From the NCBI GenBank assembly GCA_905221455.1, contig CAJNDF010000011.1:9578-73577 (forward strand): 64,000 nt of DNA, written 5' to 3'. This document shows positions 52,522 through 61,511 of the stretch, one piece after another. The DNA is from a bacterium. Its GTDB lineage: Bacteria; Bacillota; Bacilli; Lactobacillales; Streptococcaceae. The position numbers and the translations under genes are program-made. The notes beneath the pieces are model-generated. The model ran no database searches, was not told the origin of the DNA, and saw only the letters and a list, made by a program, of their open reading frames with translations. Positions within the stretch are counted from its first letter, which is position 1. Each line of letters opens with the position of its first letter.

Positions 52522-52568
52522 AAAATCTAAATGAAATGATACATATAAGTCATTTTGTTTAGATTTTT
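52522..52568 (+). terminator. Hairpin with T-run ahead of the AAA+ gene (possible attenuator)
   Basis: AAAATCTAAATGAAATGA pairs with TCATTTTGTTTAGATTTTT over a 10-base loop. It lies inside the operon, so it could reduce expression of the two last genes or mark the end of one transcript. Confidence 0.6.
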
Positions 52569-52593
52569 CATAGTTTAGAAAGATAATAGAAAA

Positions 52594-55356
52594 ATGACAA
52601 CATATAAAGTAGGAACAAGTTTTAGTGCATTGTCTTTTTGGGAAGCTTATTCGAAGGCTAAAGATGGAGACATTCTTGCACTAGAAGAAGGTTATATGCT
52701 TGAGCTACCAGCAGGAAGACACTACAAGATAGAAAAAAGTATCAATATAGTTGGGAAAATTTCTGCAACCGAAGGTGGAGGAACGCTTTATCAAAATACT
52801 ATAGCAGCGACTCTGCAAATTATGAAAGGCGTTACAGTTCGGTTTGAAAATATTTGGTTTCAAGTAGATGACCATCGCTGTGCTTTAGTGATAAAGGGTG
52901 ATTCAAGTGTAGTTTTAAATACTGTATACTTTAATGAACAATTAGAAAATAAAAAATTTTTCATAATGGTTGAAGGTAAGTCAAAATTGTTGATTGAAAA
53001 TGCAGGAAATCAACTATATAATGGTTCTCACAGTAGAACAGCAATTAAAGTTAGTAATTCTACCTTAGAGCTAAAGCGTGCAGAGTTAAATATAAAATTG
53101 AATGCAGATAAGGGTGCTTCTATTCAAATGGAAGATACAGTGATAGAAGCATGGGGTTCAAATGTATTAAATGTAAAAGATTCATCAGTGACTTCCCTAA
53201 ATACTATCTTAAAAGGAGGAAGCGCTGAAAAAGCATACCCTGCTGTTTTTTTAAGTCGTTCGACTGCAAAATTTAAAAATACAGAAGTCATTCAACCATT
53301 GTATCAAGCGGCTGTTTATCTGACAAATAGTTCTAGCCTTGAATCAACTAGAGATTCTTTGACATCTATAAAGGCAAATAGTAGTCGAGTATGTATAGAG
53401 CAAACAGTAATAAGGGAATCTCTTTTGTTAGAATCAAATTCATTTTGTAGAGTTAGTGACTATGTTGATATCAAAGGGGAGAACGAGGAAAAAATTGATA
53501 TTTATTGTGGAGCTTCTGTCTTAATAGCAAATACAATAAAATTAAATCGTAATATTACCCCAAATATTCGACTTTCAGATAGTTCATACCTAATAGCAGA
53601 TACTATTCTTAAAGAATTTGAAGATACGAATGGTATAATATGGGATATTTCAGATGATAGCTGTAAAATTTTGAATGAAGAGAGTACACATTCAGAACTA
53701 CAAGAGGAAATCAGTGAAACTATCGAACGCAATTATGAGGAAGAATTGTATAGCTTGATTGGTTTGAATAATGTAAAAAAAGAAGTTCAAAAATTATTAA
53801 GAACAGTAGAATTCAATCAAAAAAGATTATCAGAAGGTCTTCCAGTCCAAGAACAATCTCTACATTCTGTTTTTACAGGAAATCCTGGTACAGGGAAGAC
53901 AACAGTAGCAAGATTGTTAGGTAGAGTTCTATTTGACAGAGGTGTTCTCCCTGGAGATGAATTTAAATTTATTGAGGTTTCAGAGTCGGATCTTATTGCA
54001 ACTCATATTGGTGAGACGGCAGTACAAACGCAAGCAATATTGGAGAAGGCTAAAGGTGGAATCCTCTTTATTGATGAAGCATATACTTTAAATAAAGGAA
54101 AATCTTCTCAACATAATTTTGGACTAGAGGCTATAAACACGATTCTAAAGTATATGGAAGATTACCGCAATGAAATTATGATTATATTTGCGGGGTACAC
54201 TAAAGAAATGGAACAGTTTTTTGAAACAAATCCTGGATTAAAGTCACGTGTACCAAATACATTCTTCTTTGAGGACTATTCTGGTGATGAAATTGTCGAA
54301 ATGGGATTGAAAAATCTTCAGAAATCTGCCTATCAACTTGAAGACGAATCTTATTATGCTATGAGGGTTAAGCAGGCCTATAGTCGCTCGTTAGATCATA
54401 GTAATGGACGATGGATTCGTAATTTTAATGAACACTTAATGAGAGCTTTAGCCAATCGTGTTGTTGAGACGCAGGTTGATGACTATGTGACAATTATCAA
54501 TGAAGATATAGATGATGTTCTTCTTCAAGGTACACAACAACCAGAAGAAAATCAAAAAGATGCTTTGGAACAACTACAAAACTTGATAGGAATAGAGAAA
54601 GTTAAAAAACAGGTTGAACAATTTATTTCATTAGCAGAGTTGAATAAGAAGAGAGAAGAACAAGGTGCTTCTGTGAGCGAGTTCTCACTACATTCGCTAT
54701 TCTTGGGAAATCCAGGGACTGGTAAAACTACTGTAGCTCGTATTGTAGGAAAAATTCTGTATCAAAAGGGGATTATTCCTCAAAATAAATTCATAGAGGT
54801 ATCTCGTAGTGATTTAGTAGCTGGGTATGTAGGGCAAACGGCAATCAAGACGCAGGAAGTATTGAAATCTGCTTTAGGAGGAGTTTTGTTTATTGATGAA
54901 GCATACACGCTATCAAATTCTAATGAAGATCGATTTGGTAAAGAAGCAATTGATGAGATTCTTAAATTTATGGAAGATCATAGAAGAGATATTGTCATTA
55001 TCTTTGCTGGATATACAAAGGAAATGGAAGAATTTCTATCAGTAAATTCAGGTCTACCAAGTCGAATTCCAAACACTTTTGATTTTGAAGATTATACAGC
55101 GGATGAAATTATTCAAATTGGTTTATTAGGCTTAAAAAATCAAGGTTACTTTGTTGATGTGGATTATTATTCTAAAACAGTTGAATATTTATATAATAAA
55201 ATCAATGATTGTAGTAATGGTCGCTGGATTAGAAATATCAATGAAAAAATCATTAAGAACTTATCAATTAGAGTATCACGTGAGAACGTGACTGATTTAT
55301 CGACAATAGATAGAGTCGATATTGAGAGAATGATGCTAGAATATGAGAGATTATAA
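52594..55356 (+). CDS. Tandem CbxX/CfqX AAA+ ATPase with beta-helix-like N-terminus
   Basis: 920 residues. Residues about 1-370 consist of short beta-strand repeats with regularly spaced Asn, Ser and Thr (VRFENIWFQ, LLIENAGN, TAIKVSNS, LNVKDSSV), like a right-handed parallel beta-helix. Two AAA+ modules follow: module 1 with GNPGTGKT (429-436), ILFIDEA (490-496) and an arginine region; module 2 with GNPGTGKT (705-712) and VLFIDEA (764-770). These match the CbxX/CfqX (SpoVK, EccA) group. Tandem modules plus this N-terminus are unusual. No membrane segment or signal, so it should act in the cytoplasm with the membrane proteins encoded around it. Confidence 0.88.
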   Translation: MTTYKVGTSFSALSFWEAYSKAKDGDILALEEGYMLELPAGRHYKIEKSINIVGKISATEGGGTLYQNTIAATLQIMKGVTVRFENIWFQVDDHRCALVIKGDSSVVLNTVYFNEQLENKKFFIMVEGKSKLLIENAGNQLYNGSHSRTAIKVSNSTLELKRAELNIKLNADKGASIQMEDTVIEAWGSNVLNVKDSSVTSLNTILKGGSAEKAYPAVFLSRSTAKFKNTEVIQPLYQAAVYLTNSSSLESTRDSLTSIKANSSRVCIEQTVIRESLLLESNSFCRVSDYVDIKGENEEKIDIYCGASVLIANTIKLNRNITPNIRLSDSSYLIADTILKEFEDTNGIIWDISDDSCKILNEESTHSELQEEISETIERNYEEELYSLIGLNNVKKEVQKLLRTVEFNQKRLSEGLPVQEQSLHSVFTGNPGTGKTTVARLLGRVLFDRGVLPGDEFKFIEVSESDLIATHIGETAVQTQAILEKAKGGILFIDEAYTLNKGKSSQHNFGLEAINTILKYMEDYRNEIMIIFAGYTKEMEQFFETNPGLKSRVPNTFFFEDYSGDEIVEMGLKNLQKSAYQLEDESYYAMRVKQAYSRSLDHSNGRWIRNFNEHLMRALANRVVETQVDDYVTIINEDIDDVLLQGTQQPEENQKDALEQLQNLIGIEKVKKQVEQFISLAELNKKREEQGASVSEFSLHSLFLGNPGTGKTTVARIVGKILYQKGIIPQNKFIEVSRSDLVAGYVGQTAIKTQEVLKSALGGVLFIDEAYTLSNSNEDRFGKEAIDEILKFMEDHRRDIVIIFAGYTKEMEEFLSVNSGLPSRIPNTFDFEDYTADEIIQIGLLGLKNQGYFVDVDYYSKTVEYLYNKINDCSNGRWIRNINEKIIKNLSIRVSRENVTDLSTIDRVDIERMMLEYERL

Positions 55357-56575
55357 AAATATGGAAAATCGTTTGAAATTACTAAACAAACTACTGGTGG
55401 TGGTTTGTTCTATATTAGGCTTATTTTCATTAGTGAATTCAGCCCAAGCCGATAGTACTGACTACAACCAACTATTGCCACAAATTGCTGAGAAGTGGGA
55501 TAGTAAAAATTTATCAGACAAAGCTAGATACCAACTAGGTTATGCACTGGTCGATATTGATAAAAATGGGACGGATGAATTATTAATCGGTCGTTCTTAT
55601 GATAGAAATTGGAGTTTGTATGCTGTCTATTATTTAAATGAACATACACCAACAAAACTGATTGAAAGTACCTCAGAGGTACAAAGTATAGGTCGAACAT
55701 CTATTAGCCTTTTTGGTGATGGAAGTGTTGCTATCAGTGAATGGACTTCGGGTTCTGGACAAGGAGTAACAAAACTTTATCAACTATCAAAAGAGAACAA
55801 AGAAGCGGAGCTTGTTCAAAATGTCGAATTTGATATGAAGGAAAAAGACGGCTTTGGTATTGATTTTTCTGGAAAATCAAAAATAGATACCTCAACTATT
55901 GAATATACTTCTCTAAATCTCCCAATCATCGGAGATAATATGGATCCGAATCCTCCCATGCCCAAGTCTCTTGTCGATGCTAAAATTGGAGATGAAATAC
56001 CTCTCCCGTCCGAATTAGTAGGTACTTGGATTAATAAAGAGCCAAATAATGGGACTAATCCTGGTAGAGCTTCATCACTTATTTTAGGAGAGGATGGAAG
56101 CTACACTGGAACCTTTAAAGATGGAGATATTAGAGGGAAGGTATCTCGTCTTAAAAAAGTTAGTGAGAATGGATTTATTGTCTTAACAGAAAATCAAGAG
56201 AATGATTTTTTCTCTTTAATTGTTGGTTTAGGTGGAGGTTTGCCTCCTGGTCATCGACTCGAACATGGTATGGTACTAGAAGGGCGAACTTTATATAATG
56301 TATTGTGGGTAGTAAAAGAAGGGGAGGAAGACTATTCTAAACCTACCAAGCTAGTAACTTTTGTAAATCCAACTTATGGTCCTAAGAAAATAGAGAAAAA
56401 ATCAGAGCAAGAAGTAGCGAAACAAGGCGATACAGTAGCAGAATCAAGTCAAGATAGTAGTGAGGAGACAAAGCCAGAAGAGAAACTATTCGGAAACATT
56501 CCAGTTTTTGGCATTGTTGCAGGAGCTGGACTTATCCTTGTTGTAATTCTGTCTATATTTTGGTTTAAAAAATAA
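55343..56575 (+). CDS. Exported protein with C-terminal membrane anchor, 410 residues
   Basis: Signal peptide near 12-36 (LLNKLLVVVCSILGLFSLVNSAQA), an ectodomain with an EF-hand-like or FG-GAP-like Asp loop (DIDKNGTDELLIG, near 73-85), a Glu/Lys/Ser/Gln-rich stalk (345-385) and a C-terminal segment IPVFGIVAGAGLILVVILSIFWFKK that should anchor it. I do not recognise the family. The start at 55343 overlaps the AAA+ gene by 14 bases; ATG 55361 is an alternative and would leave the signal peptide intact. Shares the operon with the choline-binding protein. Confidence 0.65.
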   Translation: MRDYKNMENRLKLLNKLLVVVCSILGLFSLVNSAQADSTDYNQLLPQIAEKWDSKNLSDKARYQLGYALVDIDKNGTDELLIGRSYDRNWSLYAVYYLNEHTPTKLIESTSEVQSIGRTSISLFGDGSVAISEWTSGSGQGVTKLYQLSKENKEAELVQNVEFDMKEKDGFGIDFSGKSKIDTSTIEYTSLNLPIIGDNMDPNPPMPKSLVDAKIGDEIPLPSELVGTWINKEPNNGTNPGRASSLILGEDGSYTGTFKDGDIRGKVSRLKKVSENGFIVLTENQENDFFSLIVGLGGGLPPGHRLEHGMVLEGRTLYNVLWVVKEGEEDYSKPTKLVTFVNPTYGPKKIEKKSEQEVAKQGDTVAESSQDSSEETKPEEKLFGNIPVFGIVAGAGLILVVILSIFWFKK

Positions 56576-56609
56576 GATTTTATAAAATCATTTTGATTTA
56601 CTATTAGAG

Positions 56610-56656
56610 AAAAAACCTCAAAAACTAGGGTTAAAAACTAGTTCTTGAGGTTTTTA
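56610..56656 (+). terminator. Terminator at the end of the island operon
   Basis: AAAAACCTCAA...AACTAG and ACTAGTTCTTGAGGTTTTT form a long stem ending in a T-run. Confidence 0.85.
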
Positions 56657-56681
56657 GCTTATTCGATTTAGAGTGATTCTC

Positions 56682-56785
56682 ATACTCAATGAAAATCAAA
56701 GAGCAAACTAGGAAGCTAGCCGCAGGCTGTACTTGAGTACGGTAAGGCGACGCTGACGTGGTTTGAAGAGATTTTCGAAGAGTAT
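56682..56785. repeat. BOX element (boxA-boxC form)
   Basis: Starts ATACTCAATGAAAATCAAAG and ends GAAGAGTAT, with the core GGTAAGGCGACGCTGACG that matches the BOX-A1R primer sequence used for mitis-group typing. It lacks the middle boxB part, being about 104 bp. It lies between the island terminator and the LysR gene and its end reaches the LysR stop codon. Confidence 0.9.
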
Positions 56786-57693
56786 CAACTATCAAACTGA
56801 ACTTCTTCTAGTAGATAGTCGATAAAGCGTTCGCCCATTTTGGATAGGCTGGTTTTTTCATGCTGGATATAGATCAGCTCAATCGGGTCATCAATGTCCA
56901 GTGGGATGGAAACGATATTGTCACCGTTGAGGTTGCTGTTCAAAATCCCCGTCGCAATGGTGTAACCATCCAAACCAATCAAGAGATTAAAGAGGGTGGC
57001 ACGGTCACTAACCACGATGGATTTCTTGTGGTGTTCTTGTGAAAGGATTTCCTCTGAAAAGTAGAAGGAGTTGTGCGTCCCTTGGTCATAGCTGAGGTAA
57101 GGGAACTTTTCCAAATCAGACAGTTTCACCTTGTCTTTCTTTGCTAGAGGATTGGTCTTGCTGACAAAGATATGGGGCTGGGCGGTAAAGAGATGATGAG
57201 CCAGCAGGTGGTTGTCATCCAGCATTTTTGTTAAAACATCACGGTTGTAGCTGTTTAAGAAGAGAACACCGACTTCACTACGGAAGTTCTTGACGTCGTC
57301 GATAATTTCCCAAGTCCGCGTTTCACGAAGGAAGAGCTCGTATTTTTCCATGTCGCTTTTCTTGAGCAAAGAAACGAAGGCGTTGACCACAAAGGCATAG
57401 TGCTGGGAGGAAACGCTAAAGAGTTCGCGGTGGGCGACAGGATTTTTATAGCGTTCCTCCAGAAGCTGAGTTTGCTCGACAACCTGACGGGCATAAGAGA
57501 GGAACTCCATACCATCACGGGTCAAGGTGATACCCTTGGGATTGCGGATAAAGATTTCAATGCCCATCTCATTTTCCAAATCTCTCACAGCGTTGGAAAG
57601 ACTAGGCTGTGTGATAAAGAGTTGTTTGGCTGCCTCATTCATGGAGCCAGTTTCGACGATTTTGATAATATAATGTAATTGTTGAATTCTCAT
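56785..57693 (-). CDS. LysR-family transcriptional regulator
   Basis: 302 residues. The N-terminal winged HTH reads LHYIIKIVETGSMNEAAKQL and FITQPSLSNAVRDLENEMGI (about 5-60), followed by a LysR substrate-binding domain (VGVLFLNSYNR...TIATGILNSNL). ATG 57693 is chosen because it starts the standard MRIQQLHYIIKI; an in-frame upstream extension to 57831 shows no family resemblance. The target genes are unknown. The minus-strand gene ends at the BOX element, so the 3' end may lack its original terminator. Confidence 0.88.
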   Translation of the reverse strand: MRIQQLHYIIKIVETGSMNEAAKQLFITQPSLSNAVRDLENEMGIEIFIRNPKGITLTRDGMEFLSYARQVVEQTQLLEERYKNPVAHRELFSVSSQHYAFVVNAFVSLLKKSDMEKYELFLRETRTWEIIDDVKNFRSEVGVLFLNSYNRDVLTKMLDDNHLLAHHLFTAQPHIFVSKTNPLAKKDKVKLSDLEKFPYLSYDQGTHNSFYFSEEILSQEHHKKSIVVSDRATLFNLLIGLDGYTIATGILNSNLNGDNIVSIPLDIDDPIELIYIQHEKTSLSKMGERFIDYLLEEVQFDS

Positions 57694-57768
57694 GTTTTTA
57701 TTGTACCACACTTGCGTCAGAATCGCCAAGGAGGATAGGAAAATCAGGAGTATTATGTAAGTCTCTTC

Positions 57769-57797
57769 TTGAAAAAAACACAAAATTTTGCTAGAAT
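57769..57797 (+). promoter_or_regulatory. Promoter of the yqgQ-rhodanese pair
   Basis: TTGAAA (57769-57774), 17-base spacer, TGC then TAGAAT (57792-57797). Seven bases separate the -10 from ATG 57805. Confidence 0.7.
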
Positions 57798-57804
57798 GAA
57801 ACTT

Positions 57805-58026
57805 ATGAAAACATTCTATGATGTGCAGCAATTCCTCAAACGATTTGGTATTATTGTTTACATGGGAAAACGCTTATATGATATTGAACTGATGAAGCTG
57901 GAACTCTCTCGGATTTACGATGCAGGGTTGATGGACAAACTAGATTATCTGGAAGCGGAAGCGGTTCTTCGCAGGGAGCACAAGGTAGAATTGGATTATA
58001 TTGAGAAAAATGGAGAAAAGAACTAA
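57805..58026 (+). CDS. yqgQ: YqgQ-like protein (DUF910)
   Basis: 73 residues. MKTFYDVQQFLKRFGIIVYM and GKRLYDIELMKLELSRIYDA match the small three-helix YqgQ family of Firmicutes, of unknown function. ATG 57805 fits the family start; an ATG at 57796 would overlap the -10. With the promoter's -10 ending at 57797 the transcript should begin at or next to this ATG, so it is a leaderless candidate. No SD is visible. Its stop overlaps the rhodanese-like start (TAATG). Confidence 0.8.
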   Translation: MKTFYDVQQFLKRFGIIVYMGKRLYDIELMKLELSRIYDAGLMDKLDYLEAEAVLRREHKVELDYIEKNGEKN

Positions 58027-58406
58027 TGGTTACTTGGATTTTGTGGGCACTTATACTAGCAATGTTGGCATGGATGGGCTTTAACTATTTTCGTATTCGA
58101 CGTGCGGCTAAAATTGTAGACAATGAGGAGTTTGAATCCTTGATTCGTACGGGTCAATTGCTTGATTTACGTGACCCAGCAGAATTCCATAGAAAACATA
58201 TTCTTGGGGCTCGCAATATTCCTTCAAGCCAGTTGAAGACCAGTCTTGCGGCCCTTCGTAAGGATAAACCTGTCCTTCTTTACGAAAACCAACGTGCGCA
58301 ACGGGTCACAAATGCGGCCCTCTACTTGAAAAAACAAGGCTTTTCTGAGATTTACATCCTTTCTTATGGTTTGGATTCTTGGAAAGGGAAAGTGAAGACT
58401 AGCTAA
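58026..58406 (+). CDS. Membrane-anchored rhodanese-like protein without the catalytic Cys
   Basis: 126 residues. N-terminal membrane segment (2-19), then a rhodanese fold: LLDLRDPAEFHRKHILGARNIP is the typical strand-helix start. Where active rhodaneses have a Cys after the VLYC strand, this reads PVLLYENQRAQR, with Glu in that place, so it should not transfer sulfur. It lies next to yqgQ, as in other Firmicutes, and the two form a coupled pair. Confidence 0.82.
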   Translation: MVTWILWALILAMLAWMGFNYFRIRRAAKIVDNEEFESLIRTGQLLDLRDPAEFHRKHILGARNIPSSQLKTSLAALRKDKPVLLYENQRAQRVTNAALYLKKQGFSEIYILSYGLDSWKGKVKTS

Positions 58407-58492
58407 CATTCTGTAAAAATCTGTCGAATGATAGATAAAGCTAGCATTTTATGGTATCATCATTTATATTAAATTTAAGGAGATTTTATAAT

Positions 58493-58726
58493 ATGAATTC
58501 ACAAGAAAAGAAAAAACCTTCACTTATTTTAGGTATCTTATCTATCGTCCTTGGTTTGCTTTCTCCAATAGTGGGTCTGATTTTGGGGATCATAGGGGTG
58601 GTCTTGGCTTTTTCATACCAAAAAGAATCTGGACTAGACTATAAAACAGAAAAAATTCTCAATATCGTAGGACTTGTAGTTTCTGTCCTTAACTGGATTG
58701 CAGCCGTCGCAGTATTTTTTAGATAA
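58493..58726 (+). CDS. Small two-helix membrane protein (DUF4190-like), 77 residues
   Basis: Hydrophobic segments SLILGILSIVLGLLSPIVGL and ILGIIGVVLAFSY near 10-42 and a third, KILNIVGLVVSVLNWIAAVA, near 55-77, with a short charged loop between. This matches DUF4190 as I know it. No function assigned. ATG 58493 is chosen because AAGGAGA lies at 58477-58483. Confidence 0.65.
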   Translation: MNSQEKKKPSLILGILSIVLGLLSPIVGLILGIIGVVLAFSYQKESGLDYKTEKILNIVGLVVSVLNWIAAVAVFFR

Positions 58727-58731
58727 GCAAT

Positions 58732-58766
58732 AAACAAAAAGCTTTAATATAAAGCTTTTTGTTTTA
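58732..58766. terminator. Bidirectional terminator between the DUF4190-like gene and rsuA-type gene
   Basis: AACAAAAAGCTTTA, four-base loop, AAAGCTTTTTGTT. Confidence 0.85.
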
Positions 58767-59489
58767 TCGACTCATCTCTAAGTAGTTTTTTATGATTTCC
58801 AATTCCTCTGGATTCAAGGGACGGAATTGCCCTTCTGCTAGTTCTGGGTCTAATGTAAAGTCACCGAATTGGACGCGTTTTAGGGCAGTCACCTTAACAC
58901 CAACCGAGAGGAACATTTTCTTAACTTGATGAAATTTTCCCTCTGAAATGGTGATAGAGGCTTGGCTGAAAGAAGGACTTGCAGATAGAATCTCTAGCTT
59001 TGCAGGTTTACAGGCAGTGCCATCTAAAAAGACAATTCCTTTTTGAAAGGCTTGGATATGGTCAGGTGTCAGGAGTCCATTAACCTCAACTTGGTAGGTC
59101 TTATCGACATGATACTGAGGATGAAGGAGTTGAAAGCCCAAAGGGCCGTTATCGGTTAAAAGGAGAAGGCCCGTCGTATCTCGGTCCAGTCGACCGATAG
59201 CATAGAGTTTATCAGACTGGATGTCAGGTGGCAGGAGGTCCATGACGGTTGGAAGTTCCTTGTCTTTGTTGGCTGTAACGACACCAGCAGGCTTATGAAG
59301 CATAAGATAGGTGTGCTCATAACCTTGAATGATTCGGCCCTGAAAAAGAAGTTCTTGTAGCCCTGTATCGATATTCTGGGCTAGGGAGCGAGCAGGGCAA
59401 CCATCGACTAGAATTTCTCCTTTAAGTAAGGCTTGTTTCATGGCCTTTCGGCTGATTTTTTCTTGGGCTAATAAATTATCTAAACGCAT
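58764..59489 (-). CDS. rsuA: 16S rRNA pseudouridine synthase (RsuA/YtzG-like)
   Basis: 241 residues. N-terminal S4 domain (MRLDNLLAQEKISRKAMKQA), then the RsuA/RluB-type catalytic domain with AIGRLDRDTTGLLLLTDNG, in which the Asp of GRLD is catalytic, and SEGKFHQVKKMFLSVG near residue 190. It should convert U516 of 16S rRNA to pseudouridine; other small-subunit sites cannot be excluded by eye. Minus-strand gene, divergent from typA. Confidence 0.92.
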   Translation of the reverse strand: MRLDNLLAQEKISRKAMKQALLKGEILVDGCPARSLAQNIDTGLQELLFQGRIIQGYEHTYLMLHKPAGVVTANKDKELPTVMDLLPPDIQSDKLYAIGRLDRDTTGLLLLTDNGPLGFQLLHPQYHVDKTYQVEVNGLLTPDHIQAFQKGIVFLDGTACKPAKLEILSASPSFSQASITISEGKFHQVKKMFLSVGVKVTALKRVQFGDFTLDPELAEGQFRPLNPEELEIIKNYLEMSR

Positions 59490-59602
59490 ACTGTGCCTAT
59501 CTTATCATAAGTTGTATACTTTGAAAAGGCTTGACGTGAAAAGAAAAGCAGAGTGAAAACATTTACACTTGCTTGAGTTATGTTATTTACTTGAAAATAT
59601 GG

Positions 59603-59608
59603 TATAAT
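59603..59608 (+). promoter_or_regulatory. Extended -10 of typA
   Basis: TATGG followed by TATAAT (59603-59608). ATG 59651 is 42 bases downstream, with GAGG before it. Confidence 0.6.
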
Positions 59609-59650
59609 CGTTCAGTTAGAAAATAAATTTTGAATATTATAGAGGAAATC

Positions 59651-61492
59651 ATGACAAAATTAAGAGAAGATATCCGTAACATTGCGATTATCGCCCACGT
59701 TGACCACGGTAAAACAACCCTCGTTGACGAATTGTTGAAACAATCAGAAACGCTTGATGCACGTACTGAATTGGCTGAGCGTGCTATGGACTCAAACGAT
59801 ATCGAAAAAGAGCGTGGAATTACTATCCTTGCTAAAAATACAGCTGTTGCCTACAACGGAACTCGAATCAACATCATGGATACACCAGGACACGCGGACT
59901 TTGGTGGAGAAGTTGAGCGTATCATGAAAATGGTTGACGGTGTTGTCTTGGTCGTAGATGCCTACGAAGGAACAATGCCACAGACTCGTTTCGTATTGAA
60001 AAAAGCCTTGGAACAAGACCTTGTCCCAATCGTGGTTGTTAACAAGATCGACAAACCATCAGCTCGTCCAGCAGAAGTAGTGGACGAAGTGTTAGAACTT
60101 TTCATTGAGCTTGGTGCTGATGACGACCAGCTTGACTTCCCAGTGGTATATGCTTCAGCGATTAACGGAACTTCTTCATTGTCAGATGATCCAGCTGACC
60201 AAGAAGCTACGATGGCACCAATCTTTGACACAATTATCGATCACATCCCAGCTCCAGTAGATAACTCAGATGAGCCTTTGCAGTTCCAAGTGTCACTTTT
60301 GGACTACAACGACTTCGTTGGACGTATCGGTATCGGTCGTGTCTTCCGTGGTACTGTTAAGGTTGGGGACCAAGTTACCCTTTCTAAACTTGATGGCACA
60401 ACTAAAAACTTCCGTGTTACAAAACTCTTCGGTTTCTTTGGTTTGGAACGTCGTGAAATCCAAGAAGCCAAAGCAGGTGACTTGATTGCCGTTTCAGGTA
60501 TGGAAGACATCTTTGTCGGTGAAACTATCACTCCGACAGATGCAGTTGAAGCTCTTCCAATTCTACACATCGATGAGCCAACTCTTCAAATGACTTTCTT
60601 GGTTAACAACTCACCATTTGCTGGTAAAGAAGGTAAATGGGTAACTTCTCGTAAGGTGGAAGAACGCTTGCAGGCAGAATTGCAAACAGACGTTTCCCTT
60701 CGTGTTGACCCAACTGATTCACCAGATAAATGGACTGTTTCAGGACGTGGAGAATTGCACTTGTCAATCCTTATCGAAACAATGCGTCGTGAGGGATATG
60801 AACTTCAAGTATCTCGTCCAGAAGTTATCGTCAAAGAAATCGACGGTGTTAAATGTGAGCCATTTGAACGTGTTCAAATCGATACTCCAGAAGAATACCA
60901 AGGATCTGTTATCCAAAGCCTTTCTGAACGTAAGGGTGAAATGTTGGATATGATTTCAACTGGTAATGGTCAAACTCGTTTGGTCTTCCTTGTTCCAGCT
61001 CGTGGTTTGATCGGATACTCAACTGAGTTCTTGTCAATGACTCGTGGTTACGGTATCATGAACCATACCTTTGACCAATACTTGCCATTGATTCCAGGGG
61101 AAATTGGTGGACGTCACCGTGGTGCCCTTGTTTCTATCGATGCTGGTAAGGCTACAACTTACTCAATCATGTCTATCGAAGAACGTGGAACAATCTTTGT
61201 TAACCCAGGTACTGAGGTTTACGAAGGAATGATCATCGGTGAAAACTCTCGTGAAAACGACTTGACAGTTAACATCACTAAGGCTAAACAAATGACCAAC
61301 GTTCGTTCAGCTACTAAGGACCAAACAGCTGTTATCAAGACACCTCGTATCTTGACACTTGAAGAGTCTCTTGAGTTCTTGAACGACGATGAGTACATGG
61401 AAGTAACGCCTGAGTCTATCCGTTTGCGTAAACAAATCCTTAACAAGGCAGAGCGCGAGAAAGCTAACAAGAAGAAAAAATCAGCTGAATAA
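59651..61492 (+). CDS. typA: Ribosome-associated GTPase TypA/BipA
   Basis: 613 residues. The G domain reads [19 protein letters not shown] (G1), [15 protein letters not shown] (G3), NKID (G4); then EF-G-like domain II ([14 protein letters not shown]), a domain-III-like part and the C-terminal BipA-specific domain ([20 protein letters not shown]). It binds the ribosome and helps assembly or translation under stress. ATG 59651 is preferred over 59630 because GAGG is correctly placed and it gives the family length. Confidence 0.97.
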   Translation: MTKLREDIRNIAIIAHVDHGKTTLVDELLKQSETLDARTELAERAMDSNDIEKERGITILAKNTAVAYNGTRINIMDTPGHADFGGEVERIMKMVDGVVLVVDAYEGTMPQTRFVLKKALEQDLVPIVVVNKIDKPSARPAEVVDEVLELFIELGADDDQLDFPVVYASAINGTSSLSDDPADQEATMAPIFDTIIDHIPAPVDNSDEPLQFQVSLLDYNDFVGRIGIGRVFRGTVKVGDQVTLSKLDGTTKNFRVTKLFGFFGLERREIQEAKAGDLIAVSGMEDIFVGETITPTDAVEALPILHIDEPTLQMTFLVNNSPFAGKEGKWVTSRKVEERLQAELQTDVSLRVDPTDSPDKWTVSGRGELHLSILIETMRREGYELQVSRPEVIVKEIDGVKCEPFERVQIDTPEEYQGSVIQSLSERKGEMLDMISTGNGQTRLVFLVPARGLIGYSTEFLSMTRGYGIMNHTFDQYLPLIPGEIGGRHRGALVSIDAGKATTYSIMSIEERGTIFVNPGTEVYEGMIIGENSRENDLTVNITKAKQMTNVRSATKDQTAVIKTPRILTLEESLEFLNDDEYMEVTPESIRLRKQILNKAEREKANKKKKSAE

Positions 61493-61511
61493 GAGTTAGA
61501 AAGAGAGAAAG

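Noticed and set aside
48087..56575. Prophage or integrative element explanation for the island
   Set aside because: No integrase, transposase, att-like direct repeats or phage structural genes are visible.
57694..57831. Longer LysR start extending 46 codons upstream
   Set aside because: The extension runs over the yqgQ promoter and start, has no family similarity, and the standard LysR start is at 57693.
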